Origin: Thalassia testudinum
Lineage: Eukaryota > Streptophyta > Magnoliopsida > Alismatales > Hydrocharitaceae
Direction: 5' to 3'
DNA length: 64,000 nt
Assembly: GCA_037157565.1 (NCBI GenBank)
Contig: JAZHRO010000022.1
Span: 2,170,001 to 2,234,000, forward strand
Shown piece after piece: positions 1 to 11,966 of the stretch. Position 1 is the stretch's first letter. The number at the start of each line of letters is the position of its first letter. Under the pieces are notes generated by a model. The model ran no database searches and was not told the origin of the DNA. It worked only from the letters and a program-made list of their open reading frames with translations. The position numbers and the translations under genes are program-made.

Positions 1-1
1 C

Positions 2-1009
2 GACTTCCGGGTGTGGGAAAAATGCGAATCCACATTTGTGATTCCCAAGAAACCCGCAAAAGGTTACTCAGAAGATCAGGTTCGGAATCTCAACCTCAAC
101 GCAAAGGCAATGAATGCCTTGTATTGTGCGTTGAGTCCGAAGGAATTCGAACGAATCCAAGAGTGCACCACCGCCCACGAGATATGGAGGAGGTTGGAAG
201 GCACTCATGAGGAGACAAGCTTGGAAGAAGATCTCGAGGAGAAGGAAACCGCGTGCCTTGGTTTCATGGCAATCAGAGAAAGTAACAACGACAGCGACGA
301 CAGCGACAATGAGGTAAACTCGGATTTACAAGATGCTTTCAATGAGTTGTATGAGCTTAGTAAATCACTAAAAATAGAAAACAAAAGCATGAAAAATAAT
401 CTTAGTTTTCTTAAATTTGAAAATGACAGGTTAGAAAAACAACTTAAGGACATAGAAGCTAGTCCTAAAAATGATAACCTATTATTAGAAAATCAAAACC
501 TCATCAATGAAAATAATAAATTGATTGAAGAAAATGTTAGTCTAAGAATAGAAATTTCTGATTTAAAGACTAAGATGAATATTATAGAAAATGAACTTGC
601 ATGTCTTAGGGAGAAATCAAATAAATTGATAAATAGGGTAGATAACCTATATAGCCCTAAGGTTGAGAAAGGATCTCCATCAAGGAGACCTGCTAACCGA
701 TCCGGATCCAAACTCACTTGGATACCGAAGAAAGAATTAGAATCTTGTTTTGTAGGTCATAATAACTACAACACGAAGGACTGGACCTACAAGCTCAAGG
801 CTGGTCAACTCAAGTTGGGAGAACTAAGGAGTAGACCAAGGAGGAGAACAAGAAGATCGACGAGACAGCGAACAAACGACGGACCCGCCGCACGTCGACC
901 GCCAGATTGGAGACCGGCGCCGATGCCCAGGCCTCCAAGCTGTGGATGGGAGCCCCACCCGATGTGGCATCCACCACCACCATTTGGGCCATTTTATTGG
1001 CCATGGTAG
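2..1009 (+). CDS. Sirevirus Gag-like protein, 5'-partial, internally shortened
   Basis: The frame is open at the window edge, so the true start lies upstream. The first 60 or so residues (FVIPKKPAKGYSEDQ, then ALSPKEFERIQECTTAHEIW and RRLEGTHEETS) match the N-terminal part of the copia UBN2/Gag domain. The sequence then jumps to EEDLEEKETACLGFMA, which in full-length Sirevirus Gag lies after the capsid core, so about 200 residues appear to be lost in frame. Next comes a Leu/Asn/Lys/Glu-rich predicted coiled coil (about residues 105-215) and a KLTWIPKKE motif. The last 60 residues are first Arg-rich and then Pro/Trp-rich, ending FYWPW. No CCHC zinc knuckle is visible. Gag normally packages the RNA; this version lacks most of the capsid domain. 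The frame has no stop over 336 codons, which is unusual in this window. Confidence 0.72.
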   Translation, partial: DFRVWEKCESTFVIPKKPAKGYSEDQVRNLNLNAKAMNALYCALSPKEFERIQECTTAHEIWRRLEGTHEETSLEEDLEEKETACLGFMAIRESNNDSDDSDNEVNSDLQDAFNELYELSKSLKIENKSMKNNLSFLKFENDRLEKQLKDIEASPKNDNLLLENQNLINENNKLIEENVSLRIEISDLKTKMNIIENELACLREKSNKLINRVDNLYSPKVEKGSPSRRPANRSGSKLTWIPKKELESCFVGHNNYNTKDWTYKLKAGQLKLGELRSRPRRRTRRSTRQRTNDGPAARRPPDWRPAPMPRPPSCGWEPHPMWHPPPPFGPFYWPW

Positions 1010-1049
1010 GTGAGGTAAAACCCTTTACTCTGTCATAAGCATTTAGATA

Positions 1050-1326
1050 GGGGGAGCAAAAAATTATAAGCTAATTGTCAATTTTTAAGGGGGAGATATA
1101 AGGTAGCTAAATTTCCTTTAGAAAGGGGGAGAAAAATAATAGCTATTTTATTGTTATAAAAAAAGGGGAGCACATTACCTTTGTCAAAAGAAATTTATAG
1201 AAGAGCATGTTTTAAGGGGGAGTTATATGAAGTGTAAAATCAATTAAACCTTTTGATAATGTCAAAAAGGGGGAGGATTTTCTGCACTATTATTTATGGT
1301 TTTGTCATCATCAAAAAGGGGGAGAT
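1050..1326 (+). repeat. Multiple polypurine tracts ahead of the E1 3' LTR
   Basis: Seven GGGGAG or GGGGGAG tracts lie near 1050, 1089, 1126, 1162, 1213, 1267 and 1316. The last (AAAAAGGGGGAGAT) directly precedes the LTR and is the expected PPT for plus-strand priming. Multiple PPTs are a described Sirevirus trait. No gene is present in this stretch. Confidence 0.85.
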
Positions 1327-1737
1327 TGTTGGTGCTAGAGCACCACGATCATTTATTTTGATGATAACAAAACACGTGTTATTTAACATTTGCACTTGGA
1401 GTCTTAGATTTCAGGCAAATTGCAAATGGAGATGCGCTTAAACGGAGATCGAGCTCGCATCCAGGACGGATTGGAGGAGCTTGATGGAGAACAGAGGAGA
1501 TTCGCGAGGAGCGATAAATTGAAGATGGAAGGACAAGAAGAATAGGATAGAATTCCATTTTATTCCTTTCATGTACTTTTGTCGTTATTTTGTTGCTCTT
1601 TATTTTTTACTTCGATTCATGTTAAAGAGCCTCAAAGTACCCTAACAGTAGTCCTAGGAACACCGGCACAACCTTATGATACTTAGGTTTTCTGTAAAGA
1701 ACTTAGAAAATCAATGTAGGGTTCAAACAGAGTTTCC

Positions 1738-2246
1738 AGACGTCTAATTCCCAAATCATACGTCTGATAAAGTGTTTTAAGACGTCTGACTGTTGATTTA
1801 GACGTCTGATAACATTCAGGCTGGACGTAGTAGTTCTGTCTGATGAAATCAGACGTCCAGACCTTAGACCAGACGTTTTAGAAGACGTCTGATGACTTTG
1901 CCAGACGTCCAATTAGTGGACCGTTGGCTGGCTTAACAAACACTCAAGGATATGACCATTAGAGCCTTATCAGACGTCCTTAGGCCTTTCCAAACATCTG
2001 ATAATTGACCATTTTGCCTCGACTGACCCGAAAATCTCTTCTCAGAGATTTTCTAGCCGTTGCAAATCCATTCCAACGAAAAAGTAGGTTTCCAGACGTC
2101 CAGACATAGTGCCAGACGTCCTGTATGTCGTCTGATGGACTTGCACTAAAACCCTGTTTAGATCTGATTCAAGTCAGGAAGAGACCCGCCCAAAATCAGA
2201 CGTCTAACCTTGAAATCAGACGTCTGATGCCATAATTAGACGTCTG
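1738..2246. repeat. Cluster of AGACGTC palindromic motifs in U3 of E1
   Basis: About twelve exact AGACGTC occurrences lie within roughly 510 bp (near 1738, 1790, 1800, 1850, 1883, 1902, 1972, 2096, 2113, 2198, 2218 and 2239), plus several one-mismatch copies. Many are the full palindrome AGACGTCT followed by GAT. The core GACGTC is the plant bZIP C-box. All lie 100-620 bp upstream of the TATA box, which is consistent with a promoter role, though that role is inferred. Confidence 0.85.
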
Positions 2247-2356
2247 ATAAGCCTGTCAGTGCAATGATTGTTCCTGATTTCGGGCTGATTCACTTGGGCT
2301 TTGTACCCAACGGCTATGGAAGCTTTTCTAAGCCTTCCAAAGCCTTCCTTTGGCCT

Positions 2357-2366
2357 CTATAAATAG
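2357..2366 (+). promoter_or_regulatory. TATA box of the E1 LTR
   Basis: CTATAAATAG sits in GC-richer flanks and is followed about 30 bp later by an A/C-rich leader starting ACACCAAGA, as expected for an LTR promoter and its R region. Confidence 0.8.
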
Positions 2367-2390
2367 AGGGGAGCCTTTACACACCAAGAC

Positions 2391-2467
2391 ACACCAAGAG
2401 AAACCAAAGATATACCCAAGAAACACCAAGAGAAACCAAAGATATACCCAAGAAACACCAAGAGACA
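2391..2467 (+). repeat. 32-bp tandem repeat just downstream of the E1 start site
   Basis: Two full copies (2391-2422 and 2423-2454) and a partial third (2455-2467) of a unit beginning ACACCAAGAG AAACCAAAGA. It lies in the predicted 5' end of the transcript. Confidence 0.85.
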
Positions 2468-3075
2468 CCTAGCTACACACTTTCACACTGTTTTGTGTCC
2501 AAAAGGACTCTCTTGCTCTCCAAGCTCTAATTCTTCATCTTGAGAGCATCAAGCTTTATGCACCCACTCTCCCGCCGTAGTTCACGAGAGCGACATAGCG
2601 CCGTCGTGTTGTTCACGCATCCGCGTCGCCGACGCACTCCTTGCAAAGGGGAGTTTCTTAATTCCTATAGAAGCTTAGGTTTAAAATTACTTTGTTGGCT
2701 CTATAGGATTGTTGTTTATTTTAATCTTTGTTATTTGGTTGGGTATTCGCTTTGCGAATTCCCATCTCCTTCCTAGGACAAAATCCTTCTCGTGAAGAGA
2801 AGGAGTTGAGGTACGCTACCCTCGTTTAAGTAGCGTGGTTGTAATTGAGGTTGAATCACCCTCGTTTAAAGTGATTCGGTTTAGTGGATCTGATCAACTT
2901 GGTTGATCGGAAAATCCTAACTCGAGAGGGTTAGGTGGTGGTTTTCACCCGGTTTGGGTTTCCACCTAAAAATACTTGTGTACTTGTGTGATTGTATTTT
3001 GTGAGATTGTTTATATTTCAATTCCGCATTTTTTTACATCACGCTGATCTCACCCCCTCCGAGTAGGAAATTACA

Positions 3076-6000
3076 CAAATGTCCCTGATCCAGCTAGGCA
3101 TTGGGAGCTTGGAAATCTAGTTAACCTTGGATCGACCAACTTGGATGCCTCTCTCTGAAATCAGATGTCCCAGGACGATCCCCTCAGGCACCATGATGTA
3201 GCTCTTTTCCCAGGAAAGAACTAGATTCACGTCAATGCATCTCCTGAGTATTTAAACCAAGTGCTGGAGGCACTCATCAAATGATGCCCCAAAAACTAAG
3301 AAGTCATCCATGAAGGCTTCCAGATAATCACCTACCATATCAGAGAATATGGCAAGCATGCACCGCTGAAAAGTCGCAGGCACATTGCAGAGACCGAAAG
3401 GCATCCTTCGAAACACGTACGTCTCGAAGGGGCAGGTGAACGTGGTCTTCTGTTGGTCCTCTAGATGTATCGCCACTTGGTTGTAACTGGAGTACCCGTC
3501 AAGAAAGTAGAAGAATCTATTTCCCGCTAGCTTTTCAAGGATCTGATCAATAAACGGTAGTGGGAAATGATCCTTCTTCATGGAGGAATTGAGTCTTCTG
3601 TAATTAATGCAGACTCTCCACGAGTTGGCTATACGAGTCGGTATGACCTCTTCGGTTTTAGTCATGATGGTGGTGAGTCATGCCTTCTTAGGCACAACTT
3701 GGATTGGACTCACCCATCGACTGTCGGAGATTGGGTAGATGATCCCTGCATCTAACCACTTAATGATCTCCTTTTTCACAACCTCCTGCAGATTAGGGTT
3801 TAGATGTCTTTGCATCTCACGTGAAGGTCGTGCGCCCTCTTCGAAATAAATGTGGTGTGTACAATAAGAGGGGCTTATACCAGTCAAATCATCGAGAGTC
3901 CATCCAATGGCTCAACGATGTTGCTGGAGAACAGTAATCAGATGGGATTCCTGATCAGGTGTGAGTCTGGAGTTTATAATCACAGGAAGCGTCTGATTGG
4001 AACCTAAAAAGATGTATTTTAGATGATCGGGAAGGGGCTTGAGTTCCAAGACGGGATTATTAGCAGCAACGGGTGGTTCAAAGTGTGTGAGGAACAAGGG
4101 TAGGAGTTATGGGTGTATCTTGATCAGGTTCAGACTCCTCTAATTGCGGGTTTTGATCTTCTTGTGGTTGATCGAGGATAATCAGGTTGTCCTCAACATG
4201 CAGTTCATCAACCACGGCCTTGATGTCACATATTTGTTCTACAACACCGCAATTAATCCCTTGTTGGGCCTTAAAGATGCTAATCTTAAGAGTTTGATTC
4301 CCAAATTTCAATTCTATTTGGCCCTCCTCACAGCTTATGTTGGCCCTAGGAGTGGCCAGAAAAGGTCTCCCTAGTATAATTGGTGTATCCCTTGGGTTCT
4401 TAGGTGCATCCATATCTATAACTATAAAGTCCACTGGGAAGTAGAAATCCCGTACCCTAACAATAACAACCTCGAGTATTCCCTTAGGTGGCTTAATGGA
4501 TCGATCAGCTAACTGCAATGTCACCTCAGTCGGTTTAAGCTCGGATTCTTCAAGGTGGTTTAGCAGGGATGTAGGTATTAGGTTTATGGAGTCACTTAGG
4601 TCTAGCAATGCTCTATCAAATTGGGTTTCACCAATTTTACATGAAATAAGGGGAGTGCCTGGGTCTTTTGCCTTGGGTGGGAGTTTACTCAGGATTACAG
4701 AGCTGGCTTACTCTAATAGAATGATCGGACTCCCACTTTTGGTTCGCGGCTTACGCTTGGGTGTACACACGTCTTTCAAGAATCGTGTTAAGCCGGTACG
4801 TGGCAGATTGCATCCATCAAGGGGATGTTAATCTGGACTTGTTCAAAGAGCTTGATTAGGTCCTCCTCAGGAGCCACGGGTTTGGTTGTCCTTTTTCCCT
4901 TGGTCAAGGCCTTGGGAAATGGAACCTTGGTTGGTTCCTCTAGAGTAGGTCCAAGTTCTTGATCTGGGACAGGGACATCCTGGATAACTATCCTAGGGCT
5001 TGGGTCACTACCAGGCTTGGAGTGGTCTGGATAAGGTGGGTCTTGGGTTGCTTTACCACTACGGGTTGTTACGGAGTTTAATCCCGCCTGGTTCTGGTTT
5101 GGGGTTGGTAAAATGGGTGGTTGCTGTTGATAACCCACGTAAGATGTTGAAGCTTCCATCCCGTCAAGTGATGGAACAGAAGGGGCCTGATAAATCATGT
5201 GTGTGTGGATTGAATTTGGGTTCATAACGAGCCTCTGGGTCATTACGCTATTTGGGTTTGGCAGAGGTTGTGAAGGAAGTGTGCCCGTTTGGCGAGAATT
5301 CGCCATTTGGGCGAGTTGGTTGTGGACCTCTGTGATCTCATCCTTGTGCTGTTTTTGGATTGCCGCATTCGTTCTTTGAATGTCAGCCAGTGTTTGGAGG
5401 ATGAGAGACATTTGGTCTTGGTTTGGCCCAGATTGATAGGTGGGGTTGGGCCAAGGCTGAGGCAGCTGATAAGGATGAGGGGCTTGTGGATGGGGTTGAT
5501 AAGGTGGTCTTTGAGTCTGTGAATTTCCTCCCTACTAGAAATTGGGATGATTTTGCCATCCAAGTTTCTAGGTCTTGGAAAATGGGTCATTCTGGATGAC
5601 ATTAAGGTCCTCGCAGGTCTGAGGAACCTCAGGGAAGTCAGAGTATGGGGGTTCAGAGTTCCCCCGACTAGAGTAGAGTGGATCGGAGGTCCCTCTGGTC
5701 CGGGAGTCAGACGGGGGTGGATACGGGTCCATCCCCTAAGAAGATTGGTGAAAGATATTTTGCACAGTTTCCCTCATGAGAGGTGGCTGTGCAAAAGAGT
5801 TCTGCGTAGAGGTGGCTCGCTGCAAATGCCAAGTCAGCTCGTCCACCTTCTTCTCAATGATAGAGACCTTGTCTAACCGATTGGCCATGAGTTCCAAGTC
5901 GACGGATGCAGACAGGCACTACGTCTCATGTGCTCCCCTGAGATTCGTCGATGTGCGGGTATTCGTTTGGTTGAATAAACCCATGGAGTCATTGTTGATG

Positions 6001-6827
6001 GAGTTCTCACACATGTTTTCGAGAATCTCCCACACCGTGTCCTCATTGCTGACCCATGATGTTTCCTCTGCAGGTTTCATTGACGAATAATCTAATGTCC
6101 TCACGGAGTCCCTGGTAAAAAGACTGGACTTGTTCCCATTTAGGAACTCCGTGATGGGGGCACTTTCGCATGAGATCCAAAAATCGATCCCATGCCTCAT
6201 GAAGAGGTTCTCCCATTTGCTGAGTGAAATGAGTAATCTGATGGCGTAAGGCGTTTGTCCAACCAACAGGAAAGAACTTCAAAAATTCAGATTGAAGTTC
6301 ATCCCATGTGTTGATCGGACGAGTCTAAATCTAATACCAATGAGCAACCTTGTCCATGAGAGAGAAAGAAAACACCTTCATGAGCAGAATATCCTGATTT
6401 TGTGCATCTGACCCAAAGGTCTGGGCCAGATGCTTGAGCTGTTTAATATGCTGGAATGGATCTTCGAAGTTAAGCCCATAGAATTTTGGTATGGCATGAA
6501 TCATATTGGGCTTCAGTTCAGAATCAGGTCCTCCAGTCGGGATTTGGACTCGAGGCTCGATTGCCACCGCAACGGGATTATAGTGATCTCGCATCATGGG
6601 ACGCTACGGTGGGTTCATGAAGTTCTGGAAGAAGTCATTTAGACGCTGAAGCTAGTGCTCAAGATTATTTTCTTCTTCAACAGGCTGTGCCATGATGGAA
6701 GAAGGAGAACTAGGTTCTGAATCAGAGGAAAGGTCTATGTGGACGGGTTGCTGCACAAAGGTACCGAGTCTTGGCCTCAGGGAGAGTGGATTTCTAAATG
6801 AGGTTTTAAGGACCTCCTACCAAGCAT
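3076..6827 (-). pseudogene. E2 gag-protease-RT pseudogene
   Basis: The presumed start is the ATG at 6825-6827, aligned with the gag start of E4. Gag is recognisable by MMRDHYNPVAVAIEPR, IHAIPKFYGLNFEDPFQHI and QLKHLAQTFGSDAQN (6597-6331), then the capsid C-terminal part (6282-6043) and a Pro/Gln-rich tail (5411-4788). Retropepsin lies at 4608-4078, with LDLSDSINLIP where E4 has DLGASINLIP, so the active-site loop is itself mutated (Asp-Leu-Ser-Asp in place of Asp-Leu-Gly-Ala). RT fragments follow at 3887-3252 with FMDDF in place of YMDD. Frames change at least four times and several in-frame stops occur (for example at 3678-3680), so no functional protein is possible. The 3' part is cut off by E1. 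Confidence 0.85.
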
Positions 6828-7749
6828 GCACTGAAGGACTGGATGAGATTAGAATGTGCTGGACCCAATCGAGACACCCAAAATATGTTGGGTGACTATA
6901 GAGGTTCGGGGTGGATGATACCCCTGGATCAAAAGGTCGTCCACCTGAGAATTACCTGGGTAGCCAGAGAGGGAGAGTCCCGCGAAGACCCCTACACGGT
7001 AGAGCGCTCCCATGGGTTACAGGGTTTCCCCCACCCGACCTCTCTTGTCACTGAGATTCCAAGTAGACCAGAATGGGGACCTTGACCTCTTAAGTCTACC
7101 TCTTTTAGTTAAGATCAAGGTGCTTAGGGTTCCACTTGAACTTTAAGCCTTTTGAGTACAAAGTGACCTAATTTAAAGGTTGGCTGACCCAAAGGATCAA
7201 CTTCACCTCCTTGTTCCTTTGAGAGCTTTTAGGTCCATTCTTTTTAGAGTTCAAGTAGATTAAGAGCCTGATTTGCTTAGGATTTCTCTTGGATAGGTCT
7301 TTTCAAACAAGGCTTAGGCACACCTCTTTTTGGAATTTTTGATTCTTTTTTAGGAGAAGATGTGTCTCTAAAACCCTAGCTTGTAATCCTTAGGTTGGCT
7401 CTAGTTGGTCCAATTTAGTTTCCTCAGAAATGGGTATTTAGGGCTTAATCAAGATGGTTTTAGCCCTAGTTACCTTAAGTGGATGTGCAATTAAAATGTG
7501 TTGAAAGTAAAAACCAGGAAACTCTTGTGGATTACTAAATATGGAAAATAGGTAGCCCTAGATTGATTTTTCTCTTTGTTTCTCCTTTTCAGATTTTGAG
7601 GGGATTAGGAGAGAGGGTTAATAGAAGGTTACTTGTTCCCTGGTGTGGTTGCTGTGCAGCTGCTTTTCTCTCCTCGGATCTTCCTGAAACAAACACAATA
7701 AAAGAGAGAAGTTAAAAATTGTGATTAAAGCTTCTAAAATGCCTGTTGC
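6828..7749 (-). other. E2 5' leader, noncoding
   Basis: This 0.9 kb between gag and PBS has no credible gene. It is closely similar to the leaders of E4 (33743-34687) and E5 (40014-40940), including a GC-rich block (6890-7060) with GGTCGGGTGGGGGAAACCC on the minus strand. That conservation suggests a packaging or translation signal, but this is inferred. Confidence 0.7.
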
Positions 7750-7767
7750 TCCCCGTCAACGGCGCCA
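7750..7767 (-). promoter_or_regulatory. E2 primer-binding site (tRNA-Asp)
   Basis: The minus strand reads TGGCGCCGTTGACGGGGA, complementary to the 3' end of plant tRNA-Asp(GUC) (CCCCGGCAACGGCGCCA) with one mismatch. It lies 5 bp inside the LTR boundary. Confidence 0.9.
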
Positions 7768-9761
7768 AAAATTGTTCGTATCGCTTTTCTGTGTTTTAAA
7801 TTAACCTTGTAGTATAGTTGAAAAAGCATATGAACAAATAATAATTTTTATTACTCGAAATTTAAAAATATTCTGAGGTGAAACTTAGGGAGCAATTCGG
7901 TATTTTAGAAACAAAACATCACAATTCTCAATAATAATGCAATGTATATAAACATCTAGAGAGTAAAAAGAAATAGAATTTTCTCTTTTCTTCTTTCTTC
8001 TCTACTCTCTTTCTTTTTCTTTGCTTTCTCTCTTCCTTCTCTTCTTTCTCTGTCTTTTCTTTTCTCAGACGTCTGATTCTGTGAATCAGACATCTTAACT
8101 GGCAACTGCTATAGGGCTCTTCTTTTTCTTTTCTTCTTCACTTGGCTTCCCTCCTTGGCTTCTTCTTCTTCTCTTCTTGAGCGGCTGCGCCTCCTCCTTC
8201 TTCTTCTTCAAGTCCCTCCTTCTCCTTTAGCTGCTTTTCTTCTTTGGCTCCTCCTTCTCTGTCTTTGGCCAAGTCATTCTCCTATAGGCTTCTTCCTCTG
8301 CGGCTAAGTCTTCAGCTTCTTCTTCCTTGACCTCTGCAGACTCCTTCCTCTTTCTCTTCTACTTCTCCGCAGCTACTTCTTCTTCCTCCTTTCTTGGCCA
8401 AGTTCTTCTCTTTCTCTGCGACTTCTCCTTTCTTCAGCTGCTTCCTCTTCCTCCTTTTTGCAGCTAAGTCCTTCCTTCAGCTACTCTTTGCTGCGCCTCC
8501 TCCTCTTCAGCAGCACCTTCTTCTCCCTTAGCTGCTCCTGCCTTCTCCTTCTTTCCCTGCACAGAGCAACGCAAAACCTACCCCTACCCTCCCCGCATCT
8601 CTCTCTCTCTATTTTTCTCTTAGGACACAGCTCTCCCAGAGCCTTTCTCAGGTAAACGGGTCGGGTATGCGTGCCCGGGACCAGGCCCACCAGCGTGCAG
8701 TGGCAGGCGAGGAGTGCGTGGGTAGTCGGGTCAGGCCAGGTCCGCGAAGGCGTGGGTCGCGGACGAGACCTGGTCAGGTGAGTGGGACCTAACCCCGTGA
8801 TTCGGAGGCGAACAACTACTGGCAAGAATTCAATTTATGCGCACACAGTTGCTTGTCCAGTTCCAAGGTGGGACTATCTATCCCGCCTCCCTTGCATGCT
8901 GCAGTAGCAGAGGTGATCCTTCAAATCACGAGGCTGCAGCTGCTCTCTACTCCAATCAAAGGCCTGGGTGTGTGCGCACCTCAAGTCCGCACCACCTGGT
9001 ACTCAGGCCTAGAGCTGATGAAGCTTGGAGCTTGCTTCAAGCTCTGCGCCAATGGCGGAGGATGCTTGCCACCTGAAATCACCAAGACAGCCTCACGGCC
9101 ACATTAAAATGCTCAGGAAGGTTCGCCAAGGCACGACGAATATGCAAAGGTGGTCGGTGTGTCGTGGGGATGCCTGCGCAAGCGTGCCTAGGCACACTGT
9201 GTGAGTACGTGTGGGTGTGTTCGGGGTGCTTTTGGGTGAGTGGAGGAGTGAATGAAGTGAGGGGTTGTGATCAGGGAGTGATAGTGGAGCTTCTGAGGGG
9301 TTTGGCGAGGTGGATGGAGGTGTGGAGCGGTGGGCACACCTCGCCGATGATCTGGTCGGAGGTGGAAACAATGGTGGTGGTAGTGGCGGTCGAGGGGTCG
9401 AAACTAAAAATTGATAAAGGGGAAATGAAGAGTAGAGGAAGAGGTACTTATCTAGGGTGTTTAGAGCCAAGGGGGGAGGCGGAGGGCGAGCGGTGGGTGT
9501 CTGCCGTCACCGGAGACGAAGACCCTGTGGTGAAGAAGCGGCGACATGGAAGAGGGTCAGAAGGGCACACGCTGGTACGGCACGGCGTGAAGGAACACAG
9601 CAGAGATGGCTCTACCACAATTCTCAATAATAATGCAATGTATATAAACATCTAGAGAGTAAAAAGAAATATAATTTTCTCTTTTCTTCTTTCTTCTCTT
9701 CTCTCTTTCTTTTTCTTTGCTTTCTCTCTTCCTTCTCTTCTTTCTCTGTCTTTTCTTTTCT

Positions 9762-9793
9762 TAGACGTCTGATTCTGTGAATCAGACGTCTTA
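9762..9793. repeat. Inverted AGACGTCT pair in the E2 LTR (best copy, unit 2)
   Basis: AGACGTCTGATTC and GAATCAGACGTCT face each other across a 3-base loop, so the whole is a hairpin or quasi-palindrome. Copies occur in unit 1 (near 8068, second arm mutated), unit 3 (near 18579, first arm mutated) and unit 4 (near 20258). E4 has the same arrangement at 22328-22356 and 34937-34965. Confidence 0.88.
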
Positions 9794-10484
9794 ACTGGCA
9801 ATTGCTACAGGGCTCTTCTTTTTCTTTTCTTCTTCACTTGGCTTTCCTCCTTGGCTTCTTCTTCTTCTTCTCTTCTTGAGTGGTTGCGCCTCCTCCTTCT
9901 TCTTCTTCTTCAAGTCCTTCCTTCTCCTTCAGCTGCTTTCTTCTTTGGCTCCTCCTTCTCTGTCTTTGGCCAAGTCCTTCTTTTGCAAGCTTCTTCATCT
10001 GCGGCTAAGTCTTCAGCTTCTTCTTCCTTGGCCTCTGCAGACTCCTTCCTCTTTCTCTTCTTCTTCTCCGCAGCTGCTCCTTCTTCCTCCTTTCTTGCCC
10101 AAGTCCTTCTCTTTCTCTGCGGCTTCTCCTTTCTTCAGCTGCTTCCTCTTCCTCCTTTTTGCGGCTAAGTCCTTCCTTCAACTTCTCTCTACTGCGTCTC
10201 CTCTTCTTCGGCAGCACCTTCTTCTCCCTTAGCTGCTCTTGCCTTCTTCTTTCCCTGCACAGAGCAACGCAAAACCTACCCCTACCCTCCCCGCATCTCT
10301 CTCTCTTTATTTTGCTCTCAGGACACAGCTCTCCCAGAGCCTTTCTCGGGTAAACGGGTCGGGTTTGCGTGCCCAGGACCAGGCCCATCGGCATGCAATG
10401 GTGGGCGAGGAGTGCATGGGTAGTCAGGTCAGGCCAAGTCCACGGAGGCATGGGTCGCGTACGAGACCAGGTCGGGTGAGTGGG

Positions 10485-11966
10485 TGACGTGTGCGTGCGC
10501 GTGTGTTTGGAAGTGTCGGTATAGCTTGCGCTTGCGACGTCGGTTTTAAAGTAAAGAAACGGATGTGAGTCCGAGTGTCGGTCTCAGGGAGGTGTGAAAA
10601 TCGGATTCTTCTTGTCACTTATTGTCACGAAAATCGTGGGGTTTTGCTTGCAAAAAGGCACGGGTGAAGAGCGAGAGAGAGAGACATTAGGGTTAGAATT
10701 GTTTCATTTGCAACATGCAACTTGAATAGAAAATAGAGCAAGCGGTTGTAGAGAAAACAACTTCATTTAACATGCAACTTTAGTTCATAATTACAACACT
10801 AGATAAATGCTTGAACATAAGTAAAATAAAGCTTAAAAGAAGGAAGAAGAGAGAGAGATAGGGGACGGTGAGGCAGCCACGGTGGTGGAGAGGGCTCTGT
10901 CGGTGGCTCATCGTCTCTGGTGCTTACAAAAGGGCTTAAAGGTAGCTAGGAGGGGGGTAGAACACTTGTAAGTGGAGTGAATGCCTTCCATGGGTGGTTG
11001 GAAGGGGTTTAAATAGGAAGAAGGACTTTCCAAATGAAGAAGGGATTTTAGTGACGTCCGGGACGTTGCTAAAACCCTTCCCAAAACGTCTATGAAGGCC
11101 CTCGCCCGTCGGTCGCTCGCCCGCGACTGTGCTTCTTCGCGCCTGATCCGTGTGCGCACGTCGTAAGTCCTCCGATCGAAAATCAGACGGCTGAGATCGT
11201 GCACGGGGTGCGTGCCTGGATCGCGCCCTCGCCCCCGCGTCATCACGTTCGTCTGGTCAAGGCGCATCTGCAGGCGCCACGTCTCATAATCGTGCCCATC
11301 CGTTGCTGATCGGGTGGTCCAATTTCGCCCGCGCGCGCCTTCGCCTCCACATTTCAGCGCAGCGCAATTCGAACCCGCGTCACGTGAGCGCGGGTGAGCG
11401 CTTCGATCGCTGCACTGCCCTGCGTGGATGGTTGCTGTTGCGCATCGATGCTCGACTGCTATTGACCGTTGGATGGAGATCCGATGGTCGTGATCTACTC
11501 AGGCTAGGATTGTAGTGATGGTGCAAGCAATGGTGTAGTGTTCTTAGCCGTCTGATCAAAGATCCGACGGCTCAGATCGTTCTGTGGTTGATGGAGGGGG
11601 CTGGGTGAGGCGTGCGGGCATTGATAGGGTGCCATGTGGTGCCTTGTGAACCGTTGATCGTCAGATCAATGGTCAGATCAGAACTTTTTGGGCCTATTGC
11701 GGGAGCTCCGGATGTCGGATTTGGCCGATTTCAAGTCCGTTGGACTCCATTCATCGCTCTGAATCCATCTGTGCAGTCCAATTGCTCATCCGAGGACTAT
11801 TTTGACAAGTGCTCATACAAATGTCCATTAATACTGTTCTATAAGCGATCTTAATGTATGATGCATGTAATGCTCCCATTCCTATTTATGGTGTGTTATC
11901 TATGCATTCTATTCTTAAGGTAAACCCCATTTAACAGAATTATCACCCCAAGATGCAGTGTTATTA
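10485..11966 (-). repeat. E3 3' LTR (left copy)
   Basis: It starts TGACGTGTGCG and ends GCAGTGTTATTA on the plus strand, 1,482 bp. The last bases are TTATTA where the partner has TTATCA, one transition. It contains a minus-strand TATA box (GTTTAAATAG on plus, 11007-11016), a TTTAG(T)GACGTCC hairpin at 11046-11074 and an AGCCGTCTGATC hairpin near 11549-11575. Confidence 0.88.

Larger units (their letters stand above)
1..3075 (+). mobile_element. E1: 3' part of a Sirevirus-type Ty1/copia element
   Basis: The order is a gag-like reading frame, a purine-rich noncoding stretch, a PPT and a complete 3' LTR. The gag frame runs straight into the 3' noncoding region, and no protease, integrase or reverse transcriptase is present. 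The copy is therefore either internally deleted or a gag-only non-autonomous member. The run of GGGGGAG tracts before the LTR and the LTR start TGTTGGTG are typical of Sireviruses. The right end lies in the pol gene of E2, which resumes at about 3076. The left end is outside the window, so its target-site duplication (expected CAAAT, from 3076-3080) cannot be confirmed. Confidence 0.85.
1327..3075 (+). repeat. E1 3' LTR
   Basis: It starts TGTTGGTGCTAGAG directly after the PPT and ends GGAAATTACA, where the pol of E2 resumes, giving 1,749 bp. A perfect palindrome AACACGTGTT (G-box core) lies near 1371-1380. A TATA box lies at 2357-2366, so U3 is about 1 kb long. A cluster of AGACGTC motifs fills U3 between 1738 and 2246. 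The start is firm. The end is set by alignment of the flank to intact pol at 29985 and could be off by a few bases. Confidence 0.85.

Noticed and set aside
1738..2246. Regularly repeated AGACGTC motifs as a CRISPR-like array
   Set aside because: The repeats are only 7-11 bp, spacing is irregular, and the context is a plant LTR.
9851..10232. Leu/Ser-rich hydrophobic frames in CT-rich tracts, resembling membrane proteins
   Set aside because: They arise from CTT/CTC-rich low-complexity DNA in the LTR. Both frames of the same strand look alike and they differ among units.
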